Positions 1-6,388 of a stretch of 9,122 nucleotides of DNA are shown here, one piece after another. Position 1 is the stretch's first letter. Every line of letters starts with the position of its first letter. Location of the stretch: the NCBI GenBank assembly GCA_010025655.1, contig RGSV01000036.1:1-9122 (forward strand). Reading direction: 5' to 3'. The notes under the pieces are model-generated. The model ran no database searches, was not told the origin of the DNA, and was given only the letters and a program-made list of their open reading frames with translations. The position numbers and the translations under genes were made by a program. Origin of the DNA: Acidimicrobiia bacterium. Its GTDB lineage: Bacteria; Actinomycetota; Acidimicrobiia; Acidimicrobiales; Ilumatobacteraceae.

Positions 1-1
1 C

Positions 2-514
2 ACCTCGCATGCCGATGGCCGCAAGCGATTCGTGCGATTGGTGCCGCAACACCGCCACCTGCTCGCCCCACGCACAACGCCGCGCAATGTGGTGTTCGTT
101 TGCACCCACAATTCAGCGCGTTCGCAACTGGCGGCCGGCCTGTGGCAGCAGCTCACCGGTCAGCCAGCTAGCAGTGCGGGCACCGAACCAGCCGAACGTG
201 TGCACCCCTTGGCACTCGAAACTGCCCGTCGCCGCGGACTCAACCTCAAGCACGCCGAGCCACGTCACGCAACTGCCAGCCTCTTCCGCGGTGCCACCGT
301 TATCACCGTCTGCGACCAGGCCCACGACGACCTGTCGCGCACCATCGCAAGCCCCAGCACACAGCCGATGTCTCGCCTGCACTGGTCGGTGCCCGACCCC
401 GTCGCGATCGGCTCTACTCGGGCATTTGAGCGGGCATACGAAGAGCTCGCCGAACGAATCTCACCGCTCGCCGTAGCCAAACACCCAACTACCACGAAAG
501 GAAACCAGCAATGA
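2..514 (+). CDS. Probable ArsR-family regulator fused to low-molecular-weight phosphatase/arsenate reductase-like domain (5' truncated)
   Basis: The reading frame is open to the left edge of the window, so the true start is missing; the GTG at 32 is the first internal candidate but lies in mid-domain. The first ~20 visible residues (SHADGRKRF VRLVP type) look like the end of an ArsR/SmtB winged-helix domain, with its basic wing and closing strand. A low-molecular-weight phosphatase domain follows: a hydrophobic strand leads into the P-loop C-T-H-N-S-A-R (CX5R, Cys codon at 101-103), and an Asp-Pro pair at 395-400 fits the family's general-acid loop. ArsR-phosphatase fusions are known in actinobacterial ars operons. 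The phosphatase part may reduce arsenate or assist sensing; neither is shown here. The gene ends in an ATGA overlap with the next arsenate reductase, which indicates one operon. The phosphatase domain is secure; the ArsR half is inferred from a short tail. Confidence 0.75.
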   Translation, partial: TSHADGRKRFVRLVPQHRHLLAPRTTPRNVVFVCTHNSARSQLAAGLWQQLTGQPASSAGTEPAERVHPLALETARRRGLNLKHAEPRHATASLFRGATVITVCDQAHDDLSRTIASPSTQPMSRLHWSVPDPVAIGSTRAFERAYEELAERISPLAVAKHPTTTKGNQQ

Positions 515-1146
515 GCCTGTATCAACCAACCGAAGAGAGCGAAATCATCGATCACTCGGTGTCGCAACTCGCCCGCAAATATGCCGGCAAGTTTGATGAA
601 ACCGACATTCGCCCTATCGTCACCGACTCATACAACAGCTTCGCCGACGCCAAGGTGCGCAGCTTCGTGCCCGTCTTCACCACGCGATATGCCGACGACC
701 GGCTTCGTGCTCTCGCCAAGGTGCGCGGTCTCATCACCGACACCCCGCCGTCGGTGCTCTTTGTATGCGTGCACAACGCGGGTCGTTCGCAGATGGCGGC
801 CGGCTGGCTACGAACCCTGTCCAAGGGTCGCATCGAGGTGTACTCGGGCGGCTCGCTGCCTGGCAAAGATCTCAACGCCGCAGCCGTGGCCGCGATGCAG
901 GAAGTCGGCATCGATATCGCCACCGAATTTCCCAAGCCGTTCGCGGTCGAAATCGTGCAAGCCGCTGACGTGGTCATCACCATGGGTTGTGGCGACACCT
1001 GCCCGATCTTCCCCGGCAAGCGTTACGAAGACTGGGCGCTCGACGACCCAGCTGGCCTCGACGTGGCTGCGGTACGCCCCATTCGCGATGCGATCAAGCA
1101 GCGAGTGGAAGACTTGATTCGCGATATGGGAGTCAGCACTCAGTGA
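511..1146 (+). CDS. arsC: Arsenate reductase, LMW-phosphatase type with N-terminal helical domain
   Basis: This 211-residue protein reduces arsenate to arsenite in the cytoplasm. Residues ~10-78 form an extra N-terminal, probably helical domain absent from minimal ~130-residue ArsC proteins. The catalytic domain starts with the P-loop C86-V-H-N-A-G-R92-S. A second conserved block, M-G-C160-G-D-T-C164-P, precedes the F-P-G-K-R-Y-E-D-W stretch and a D-D-P general-acid segment. These three cysteines are the only ones in the protein, which fits an intramolecular thiol relay regenerated by thioredoxin; actinobacterial relatives are also known that couple to mycothiol and mycoredoxin. ATG 511 overlaps the upstream TGA, and an AAAGGA ribosome site lies ~8 nt before it. 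The gene's TGA overlaps the GTG of the following aquaporin gene. The family is confident; the choice of electron donor is inference. Confidence 0.93.
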   Translation: MSLYQPTEESEIIDHSVSQLARKYAGKFDETDIRPIVTDSYNSFADAKVRSFVPVFTTRYADDRLRALAKVRGLITDTPPSVLFVCVHNAGRSQMAAGWLRTLSKGRIEVYSGGSLPGKDLNAAAVAAMQEVGIDIATEFPKPFAVEIVQAADVVITMGCGDTCPIFPGKRYEDWALDDPAGLDVAAVRPIRDAIKQRVEDLIRDMGVSTQ

Positions 1147-1829
1147 GCCCGGCCAGCGCCCCAACGGGGGCCCCGAGCGCGCCGTCGTTGGCGGTGCGAC
1201 TCGTCGCAGAGGGTCTCGGCACCACACTGCTCATCGTCAGCGTGGTGGGCTCGGGCATCATGGCGACCAATCTCACCGACGACATCGCTATTCAACTGCT
1301 GGCTAATGCCGGCGCAACGGTCGGCGCGCTCATCGCTTTGATCATGATGTTCGGCCCGATCTCTGGTGCCCAGTTCAATCCCATCGTCACCATTGCCGAT
1401 TGCGTATTGAACCGCCGCACGTTCAGCGACGTGCTGCCCTACTTCGTGGTACAAACCATCGGGGGAACCCTCGGCGCATTCGTAGCGAACCTCATGTTTG
1501 ACCTCGACCCGCTCGGGCCATCGACCAAAATTCGCGACGGTGGTGGTATCTGGTTGGGCGAAGTGGTTGCCACGTTCGGCCTGCTGCTCGTGATCTTTCT
1601 CATTGGCAAGCATCGCGCCGAATCGGTGCCGCTGGCCGTCGGCGTGTGGATCGGCGGTGCCTATTGGTTCACGTCGTCGACTTCGCTGGCGAACCCAGCC
1701 GTCACCATTGCTCGCGCGTTCAGCGATTCTTTCGCTGGCATCGCCCCCGAGTCGGTGCCGATGTTCATCGTGATGCAACTTGTCGGTCTGGCACTTGCGC
1801 TGCCGATACTCCGACTGCTGCGTCGCTAA
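1143..1829 (+). CDS. aqpS: MIP-family aquaporin of the arsenic operon (AqpS-like)
   Basis: A 228-residue membrane channel of the MIP/aquaglyceroporin family. GTG 1143 is chosen because it forms a GTGA overlap with arsC, has GGGAG ~10 nt upstream, and gives a normal MIP N-terminus; the frame is open further upstream but would duplicate arsC-coding DNA. Hydrophobic helices cover roughly 18-40, 50-70, 98-118, 138-155, 160-178 and 204-224. The first half-helix motif is N79-P-I (SGAQFNPIVT), a variant of NPA; the second is N184-P-A. The residue after the second motif, where water channels carry the selectivity-filter Arg, is Val187. AqpS proteins in ars operons are known to let arsenite made by ArsC leave down its gradient, and the coupling to arsC fits that role. 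No Acr3 or ArsB pump is visible, though one could lie upstream of the window. Confidence 0.87.
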   Translation: MSPASAPTGAPSAPSLAVRLVAEGLGTTLLIVSVVGSGIMATNLTDDIAIQLLANAGATVGALIALIMMFGPISGAQFNPIVTIADCVLNRRTFSDVLPYFVVQTIGGTLGAFVANLMFDLDPLGPSTKIRDGGGIWLGEVVATFGLLLVIFLIGKHRAESVPLAVGVWIGGAYWFTSSTSLANPAVTIARAFSDSFAGIAPESVPMFIVMQLVGLALALPILRLLRR

Positions 1830-1876
1830 CACCAGCGCACTACACCAGCCGCAGAGGAGACCGCGGTGGCCCCCGC

Positions 1877-1908
1877 ATAAGAAAGGCCCCGGGCTTTCGC
1901 CCGGGGCC
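1877..1908 (-). terminator. Intrinsic terminator, mainly for the pst operon
   Basis: A perfect 10-bp GC stem, GGCCCCGGGC (1885-1894) with GCCCGGGGCC (1899-1908), closes a 4-nt loop. Read on the - strand, the loop is GAAA, a stable GNRA tetraloop, and the stem is followed by TTTCTTAT, so it works best as the end of the pst transcript. On the + strand the stem is followed by CTTCGCG, a poor U-tract, so it may stop the ars operon only partly. It lies between the convergent aqpS and pstS stop codons. Confidence 0.85.
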
Positions 1909-1935
1909 CTTCGCGTGCTTCGGGTTACCGCGAAG
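1909..1935. other. Second small inverted repeat beside the terminator
   Basis: CTTCGCG (1909-1915) and CGCGAAG (1929-1935) are exact reverse complements around a 13-nt loop, directly between the pstS stop codon and the main terminator stem. It could form a weak hairpin in the pstS 3' untranslated region, which would protect the message end or assist termination. The stem is short and the role is inference. Confidence 0.35.
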
Positions 1936-1944
1936 CCTCTGTAG

Positions 1945-3309
1945 TTATTGAGCGTTGATTTTCGCGACTTGGGCGAGGCCGATTTCCTTCGCCTTACCGT
2001 CGAGGGCTACATAACCGAGCGCCTCGGCATTCTTCGGACCGAAGTCTTCGAGAATCCACTTGGCAAACTGCTGCACCACAGCGTTGTTCTCGGACTTCGC
2101 CGTCTTGGCAAGGAAGTACGTCACTGCACCGATCGGGTACGCCGTGGTGTTAGTTGCCTGGTTGAAGTTAAACGTGGCAAAACCTGTAGCGGCGTCCCAT
2201 GTTGCACCACCAAGGAACGAGTTGTAGGCCGCAGCAGTTGCTGCGACATAGCGACCTGCAGCATTTCGCACCGTTGCCATCTTCACGCCCTTCGCAGCGC
2301 GAGTTGGGTCAGTGAAGAACGACGTCTCGGCATAGCCGATAGTACCGTTGGTGTCAGCGACATAGTTCGAGACGTTGGCAGAGCCACTCTGGCCCTGGAA
2401 ACGTCCACCGAATGATGCAACTCGCGCTGATCCACCAGGAATACACGAGGTGAAGGAGTTATTGGCGACCCAGTCGCTGTTCGCAGCGTTGCGGATGTAG
2501 TTGCAGAAGTTGTTGGTTGTGCCCGAACCGTCGGAGCGATACACCACGACGATGTCCTTGTCTGGCATGTTCACGGTCGTCTCTGCGAACACTGCAACTT
2601 CCTTTCCATCAAGGCGCACTGAATAGTCGACGCCAGCCTTGGCCGGGAACGTCAGACCAACTTCAGCCTTACTGAATGCAGCCTTACGGAGTGACTTCTT
2701 CGTCTTGGCATCGACAACCTCAACGGTCTTGCCCTTTACGCTGCGGAACAAACTCGGCAGAGCCGAGACCGTTACCGTTGCCGAACCAGGAGAGGCATTC
2801 GCGATGAGTGCCGTGGCACCCTTGAGGTCAGTCTTCTTCTTCTTGTTGGTCCACAGAGGGTTGGACTTCAGGTCGTTAACGATCGACGGGTCGTTCCACT
2901 TGGTGATCGTGCCACCGAAAATTCCGTTGATGACTTGCGGGCTCAGCGAGAGCGTCGTGCCGCCGAGCTCGTCAAGGCGATAACCGATCCCGATCGCGCC
3001 GGCAACGTAGGGAACATAGACCCAGCCGAAGGTTGGGGTCGTGGCAGCAGTCAGCGCCGAGTCGGTACCTGCATAGTCGACGGTATTGTTGCGGAATGCC
3101 GATTGACCGGCACCTGAGCCGCCACCCGGGTTTGCATAGTTAACGGTGTGGGCTGGAACCGCGGTCTTAAACGCCGTTGTCGCCGAGGCGAGAAACGACT
3201 GCGGAAACGTGGCGCCCGAGCCGTTTACGGTGGCTGCCATTGCGGCTGAGCCAATCGAGAGCGATCCTGCGACCGCAATCGAGAGCAAGCTAAAGAATTT
3301 CTTTTTCAT
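1945..3309 (-). CDS. pstS: Phosphate ABC transporter, phosphate-binding protein PstS with internal insert
   Basis: This exported protein captures phosphate and passes it to PstCA. A Sec signal peptide (MKKKFF, a hydrophobic core, then AMA around residue 25) lacks any lipobox Cys; the first cysteine is residue 269. Phosphate-site segments are recognisable: N-G-S-G-A-T-F-P (29-36), the GGGSGAGQS region (62-70), D-Y-A-G-T-D-S (78-84) and R-S-D-G-S-G-T-T-N (258-266). At 454 residues it exceeds the usual ~320-370. The excess is a block from about 151 to 246, rich in Lys, Thr and Val with alternating strands, placed just before the second phosphate loop. Cys269 and Cys289 could form a disulfide. 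ATG 3309 has an AAGGA site 7 nt upstream. The gene is last in the pst cluster, 119 bp after pstB, behind its own PHO-box-like repeat. Confidence 0.93.
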   Translation of the reverse strand: MKKKFFSLLSIAVAGSLSIGSAAMAATVNGSGATFPQSFLASATTAFKTAVPAHTVNYANPGGGSGAGQSAFRNNTVDYAGTDSALTAATTPTFGWVYVPYVAGAIGIGYRLDELGGTTLSLSPQVINGIFGGTITKWNDPSIVNDLKSNPLWTNKKKKTDLKGATALIANASPGSATVTVSALPSLFRSVKGKTVEVVDAKTKKSLRKAAFSKAEVGLTFPAKAGVDYSVRLDGKEVAVFAETTVNMPDKDIVVVYRSDGSGTTNNFCNYIRNAANSDWVANNSFTSCIPGGSARVASFGGRFQGQSGSANVSNYVADTNGTIGYAETSFFTDPTRAAKGVKMATVRNAAGRYVAATAAAYNSFLGGATWDAATGFATFNFNQATNTTAYPIGAVTYFLAKTAKSENNAVVQQFAKWILEDFGPKNAEALGYVALDGKAKEIGLAQVAKINAQ

Positions 3310-3408
3310 TGAGGGTCCTTCGTGAGATGTTTTAATTCTGACGCAAGCGACGATACGGAGGCTCTCTGACGGTGACCTATCTCTTCAGCAACGAGAGGCT
3401 TACGAGTA

Positions 3409-3426
3409 GGTGAATTCCAAGTAAAC
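3409..3426 (-). promoter_or_regulatory. PHO-box-like direct repeat upstream of pstS
   Basis: On the - strand GTTTACT (3426-3420) and ATTCACC (3415-3409) are two heptamers whose starts are 11 nt apart. This matches the geometry of the Streptomyces PHO box (GTTCACC-type units repeating every 11 bp), which is bound by the response regulator PhoP. It sits in the 119-bp pstB-pstS gap, ~100 nt before the pstS ATG, and just after the pstB stop. It shares the words AATTCACCT and GTTTAC with the element upstream of pstC. No convincing -10 box is visible downstream. Confidence 0.6.
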
Positions 3427-3428
3427 GG

Positions 3429-4256
3429 TCAGCCGAACTTTCCTTGCACGTAATCAGCGGTGCGTGAATCCGACGGGTTCGTAAAGATCTTGCGCGTGGC
3501 ATCTGCCTCAACAAGATAGCCAGGTCCCCCGTCGGTGAGGAAGAAGGCGCAGAAGTCGCTTACGCGACTTGCCTGTTGCATATTGTGCGTCACGATGATG
3601 ACGGTGATCTTTTCAGCGAGTTCCTTAATCGTTTCTTCGATTCGCAGGGTGCTACCCGGATCGAGCGCCGAACAGGGCTCATCCATTAGCAAGACCTCTG
3701 GTTCAACCGCGAGCGAGCGTGCAATGCACAAGCGCTGTTGCTGGCCGCCCGACAGTGAACCACCGGACGCACCGAGACGATCTTTTACTTCTTTCCAGAG
3801 GCCCGCACGTGTCAGACAGCCCTCGACGATGTCATCGTGGTTGGGCTTCTTCAGGTGTGCGAGCTTGATGCCCGACAACACGTTCTCCCGAATCGTCATC
3901 GCCGGAAACGGGTTTGGTTTCTGGAAGACCATGCCGATCTTGAGACGAACGACGGCGGCGTCAACCGACGGCGCATAGATGTCAGAGCCGTTGTGCAACA
4001 CCTCACCCGCCATCGCGGCGCCAGGAATGAACTCGTGCATGCGATTGAGCAGTCGAATGAACGTTGATTTTCCGCAGCCAGAAGGACCAATCAAACCAGT
4101 AACAGTGCGGCTCGGAAATTTGAGTGAAACGTCCGACAGAGCGTGATGCTTGCCGAACCACGCGTGGGCACCGCAAGTCTCAAGTCCAGTGAATGTGTTA
4201 GCTTCGGCGCCGACTACGGCAGACATTGCAGTGGTGGCTGGTCCAGAAGTTGACAT
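3429..4256 (-). CDS. pstB: Phosphate ABC transporter ATP-binding protein PstB
   Basis: The cytoplasmic ATPase that powers phosphate import through PstCA. All ABC motifs are intact: Walker [10 protein letters not shown] (57-65), Q-loop Q112 in the F-Q-K-P-N-P-F-P signature typical of PstB, the LSGGQ signature at 168-172, Walker B V-L-L-M-D-E (188-193) and the H-loop His224. I chose ATG 4256 (275 residues) because AAAGGGA lies about 5 nt before it. An in-frame GTG at 4298 would add 14 residues but has its AAGGA about 13 nt away. The length is slightly above the usual ~255-260 because of a low-complexity N-terminal lead of ~22 residues. pstA ends 45 bp upstream, so the two are probably cotranscribed. 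Confidence 0.95.
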   Translation of the reverse strand: MSTSGPATTAMSAVVGAEANTFTGLETCGAHAWFGKHHALSDVSLKFPSRTVTGLIGPSGCGKSTFIRLLNRMHEFIPGAAMAGEVLHNGSDIYAPSVDAAVVRLKIGMVFQKPNPFPAMTIRENVLSGIKLAHLKKPNHDDIVEGCLTRAGLWKEVKDRLGASGGSLSGGQQQRLCIARSLAVEPEVLLMDEPCSALDPGSTLRIEETIKELAEKITVIIVTHNMQQASRVSDFCAFFLTDGGPGYLVEADATRKIFTNPSDSRTADYVQGKFG

Positions 4257-4301
4257 AGTTGTCCCTTTCTCAGAAATTACCTTTGGAGTGTCGGTCACGG
4301 T

Positions 4302-5360
4302 TTATCGTTTGTCCTTTCCGCCAAATCGACGAGCCAGTGTGAAAAGTACAAGCACGATAAAGAGCAACACCAGCGATCCGGTCCAGGCTCGGAGAACCGC
4401 ATTTTCAGTACCAATTTGCAGATATCCGAAGATGTATGTGGGTAGTGAGGCCATGGGACCATCAACGGGATTCACTCGAACAACAGTGTTCGACAATGAC
4501 GTCAACAACAGCGGTGCAGTTTCGCCAACAACCCGTGCGATTCCAAGAATCGCTGCCGTTGTCAAACCGCTACGAACAGTTGGAATTACTACCATGAATG
4601 CCGTGCGCCACTGACGTGCACCAAGCGCGTAGCCAGCCGACCGAAGGTCTTCAGGAACGAGCTTGAGAACTTCCTCCGACGTACGAGCAACGGTCGGAAG
4701 CATGAGCACCGCGAGCGCCAAAGCCCCTGCCAAGCCGCTGAAGGTATCTGTGGCAAATACCAGTGTCGTGTAGATGAAGAGACCGGCAACAATCGACGGA
4801 ACGCCACTCATTGACTGAACGACGAACCGAACTAGAAATGAAAGGCGTCCGCGAACTTCGGTCAGGTAGACGCCACTGAGAATTCCGAGCGGTAAAGTTA
4901 CCACTGTCGCAATCAGAACCATCAGCAGTGATCCGACAATTGCGTGAATTGCGCCGCCAAATTCAAGATAGTCGTCCGGCACGGTTGTTCCCATGTCCTG
5001 AGTGAAGAAGTTTGGTCGAATGCCGACATATCCCTTGAAGATGACCGACCCAAAGATGGACAACCACGGCGTAAAGGCCAATACTGCGGCTGATGTGACA
5101 ACAACTTTCATCAGCATGTCGGTGCGTTCTTTACTGCCCAGTCGCGCGGTTCGTATCACAGCCAACGCAAGCGAGAGAACAAAGAAGGTGACCCCAAAAC
5201 CGTCTAGTCCCGCAACTCCCGTGAACAGCACCAACACTCCGGCGACAATTCCAGCGATCAACAATGTCGTAAAGGTCTGTATTCTCGATGAGCGAGTCGG
5301 CGACCAAGGCGTTTTGGGCTCCGCAACTGGCCGTTCGGGAGCTGCGATTGTGGCGGTCAT
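4302..5360 (-). CDS. pstA: Phosphate ABC transporter permease PstA
   Basis: One of the two membrane subunits forming the phosphate channel. At 352 residues it is longer than the ~300-residue enterobacterial PstA. The excess is an N-terminal region with two predicted helices (about 31-50 and 54-70) before the conserved core. Core helices lie near 84-107, 138-165, 182-202, 207-224, 262-288 and 326-345. The EAA loop that contacts PstB runs about 229-260 (E-E-V-L-K-L-V-P, then G-Y-A-L-G-A), followed by the R-V-V-G-E-T-A-P-L segment (276-284) typical of PstA. ATG 5360 overlaps the pstC TGA (ATGA), implying translational coupling. Base composition is the lowest in the window; two sampled 60-base lines are 50-52% GC. 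Confidence 0.95.
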   Translation of the reverse strand: MTATIAAPERPVAEPKTPWSPTRSSRIQTFTTLLIAGIVAGVLVLFTGVAGLDGFGVTFFVLSLALAVIRTARLGSKERTDMLMKVVVTSAAVLAFTPWLSIFGSVIFKGYVGIRPNFFTQDMGTTVPDDYLEFGGAIHAIVGSLLMVLIATVVTLPLGILSGVYLTEVRGRLSFLVRFVVQSMSGVPSIVAGLFIYTTLVFATDTFSGLAGALALAVLMLPTVARTSEEVLKLVPEDLRSAGYALGARQWRTAFMVVIPTVRSGLTTAAILGIARVVGETAPLLLTSLSNTVVRVNPVDGPMASLPTYIFGYLQIGTENAVLRAWTGSLVLLFIVLVLFTLARRFGGKDKR

Positions 5361-6325
5361 GCGCGTGGTGTGCTTCGTTGAACGATGGTCGTTGCGGTCA
5401 TGTTGACGACGAGAGTCAAGAGGAAGAGCACGAATCCGGCGGCCACGAGGGCTTTGATCTCGTATTCCGTCGCTTCACCGAACTTGGTGGCAATCAGAGA
5501 CGCGACGTTGCCGCCCTCTGACTCGAGAATGCGGAAGTTGTAGCGAAACACCAGGTTGAGGAGCAGATATACGGCCACCGTTTCCCCGAGCGCTCGCCCG
5601 AGCCCGAGCATTGCGCCACCGATGACGCCGCTTTTGCCGTATGGAACGACAACGGAACGAATAGCACCCCATTTGGTTCCTCCAAGGGCGTAGCAGGTGT
5701 CGACGAGATCGCGTGGCGTGCGCGAATACACCTCGCGTGCGACCGAGGTCGTGATCGGAACAATCAGCGAGGCCAAAACACAACCTGCGATGAATGGACT
5801 GCGTCCGAAGTTCTCAAACTGCACGTTGAAGATCGGGATCCAGCCGAGCCATTTGCTGAGGAGGATGGCCCAACGTTCACCGAATCGGGTGAAGATCTCG
5901 ATACCCCATAATCCGAAGATCAACGAAGGAATCGATGCAGCGAGGTCGAGCAGCGTGACCAGAGGCTTCTTCACACGTGTCGGGGCATAGAATTCGAGAT
6001 ACAAAGCGCCGCCAATCGCAAGTGGAAAAGCAAACACCAGGGCAATGAGTGACACCACGATGGTGCCGACGAGCATTGCGCCAATCGAAAAGTCATCGAG
6101 AATGGCGCCGTCACCGGTACCGGCAGTCCAGTTGACCCCAGTAATGAAACTGATTCCCTTGTCGTTGAATACCTGTGCGCCGCGGAGAAAGAGAAAGAGA
6201 CCGATGAGACCAAGCACCACGAGCGAGGTGAGCGCGCCACCCGTCACAATGCCACGGAAAATCTTGTCTTCCCGGTTATAAATGACCGTCATTTCCCGCG
6301 GGGTGGGGGTCGTTGCCGTCGTCAC
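5357..6325 (-). CDS. pstC: Phosphate ABC transporter permease PstC
   Basis: The partner membrane subunit of PstA. The 322-residue protein has helices near 26-48, 82-112, 121-142, 176-194, 232-260 and 292-312. A long outward loop (about 51-80) follows the first helix, as in PstC. The EAA loop covers about 197-228 (R-D-L-V-D-T-C-Y-A-L-G-G-T-K-W-G) and leads into G-L-G-R-A-L-G-E-T (241-249), a PstC hallmark. I place the start at GTG 6325, nine nt after GAGGA. A TTG at 6334 would touch that ribosome site directly, and ATG 6292 has only a weak site. It is the first gene of the pst cluster, 62 bp after metY, preceded by a PHO-box-like repeat. Its stop overlaps the pstA start. Confidence 0.94.
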   Translation of the reverse strand: MTTATTPTPREMTVIYNREDKIFRGIVTGGALTSLVVLGLIGLFLFLRGAQVFNDKGISFITGVNWTAGTGDGAILDDFSIGAMLVGTIVVSLIALVFAFPLAIGGALYLEFYAPTRVKKPLVTLLDLAASIPSLIFGLWGIEIFTRFGERWAILLSKWLGWIPIFNVQFENFGRSPFIAGCVLASLIVPITTSVAREVYSRTPRDLVDTCYALGGTKWGAIRSVVVPYGKSGVIGGAMLGLGRALGETVAVYLLLNLVFRYNFRILESEGGNVASLIATKFGEATEYEIKALVAAGFVLFLLTLVVNMTATTIVQRSTPRA

Positions 6326-6370
6326 AGGCGCCAATCCTCGCCGCTACGGCTGACGCCGACTTGGCAGTTG

Positions 6371-6388
6371 GGTAAACAACAGGTGAAT
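6371..6388 (-). promoter_or_regulatory. PHO-box-like direct repeat upstream of pstC
   Basis: On the - strand ATTCACC (6388-6382) and GTTTACC (6377-6371) begin 11 nt apart, the repeat period of the Streptomyces PHO box recognised by PhoP. The first unit overlaps the metY stop codon (TAATTCACC), and the box ends 45 nt before the chosen pstC GTG. This suggests phosphate-starvation control of the whole cluster. No clear -10 hexamer is seen downstream, so the exact promoter is unplaced. Confidence 0.65.

Noticed and set aside
987..1142. Upstream extension of the aquaporin reading frame to GTG 987
   Set aside because: It would overlap arsC by about 160 bp in another frame, and its translation shows no channel features; GTG 1143 has a ribosome site and the usual 4-bp overlap.
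1140..1832. Long 230-codon open frame antisense to aqpS
   Set aside because: Its translation is His/Arg/Glu/Asp-rich with no recognisable motif, typical of the antisense frame of a GC-rich membrane-protein gene.
3310..3408. Small RNA or strong hairpin in the pstB-pstS gap
   Set aside because: Only 4-5 bp pairings (for example CTCTC with GAGAG) were found, with no terminator-like tail.
4257..4298. GTG 4298 as the PstB start
   Set aside because: It is possible but weaker: its ribosome site is ~13 nt away, while ATG 4256 has AAAGGGA at good spacing.
6326..6334. TTG 6334 as the PstC start
   Set aside because: GAGGA lies directly against the TTG, leaving no spacing; GTG 6325 is in frame at a normal distance.
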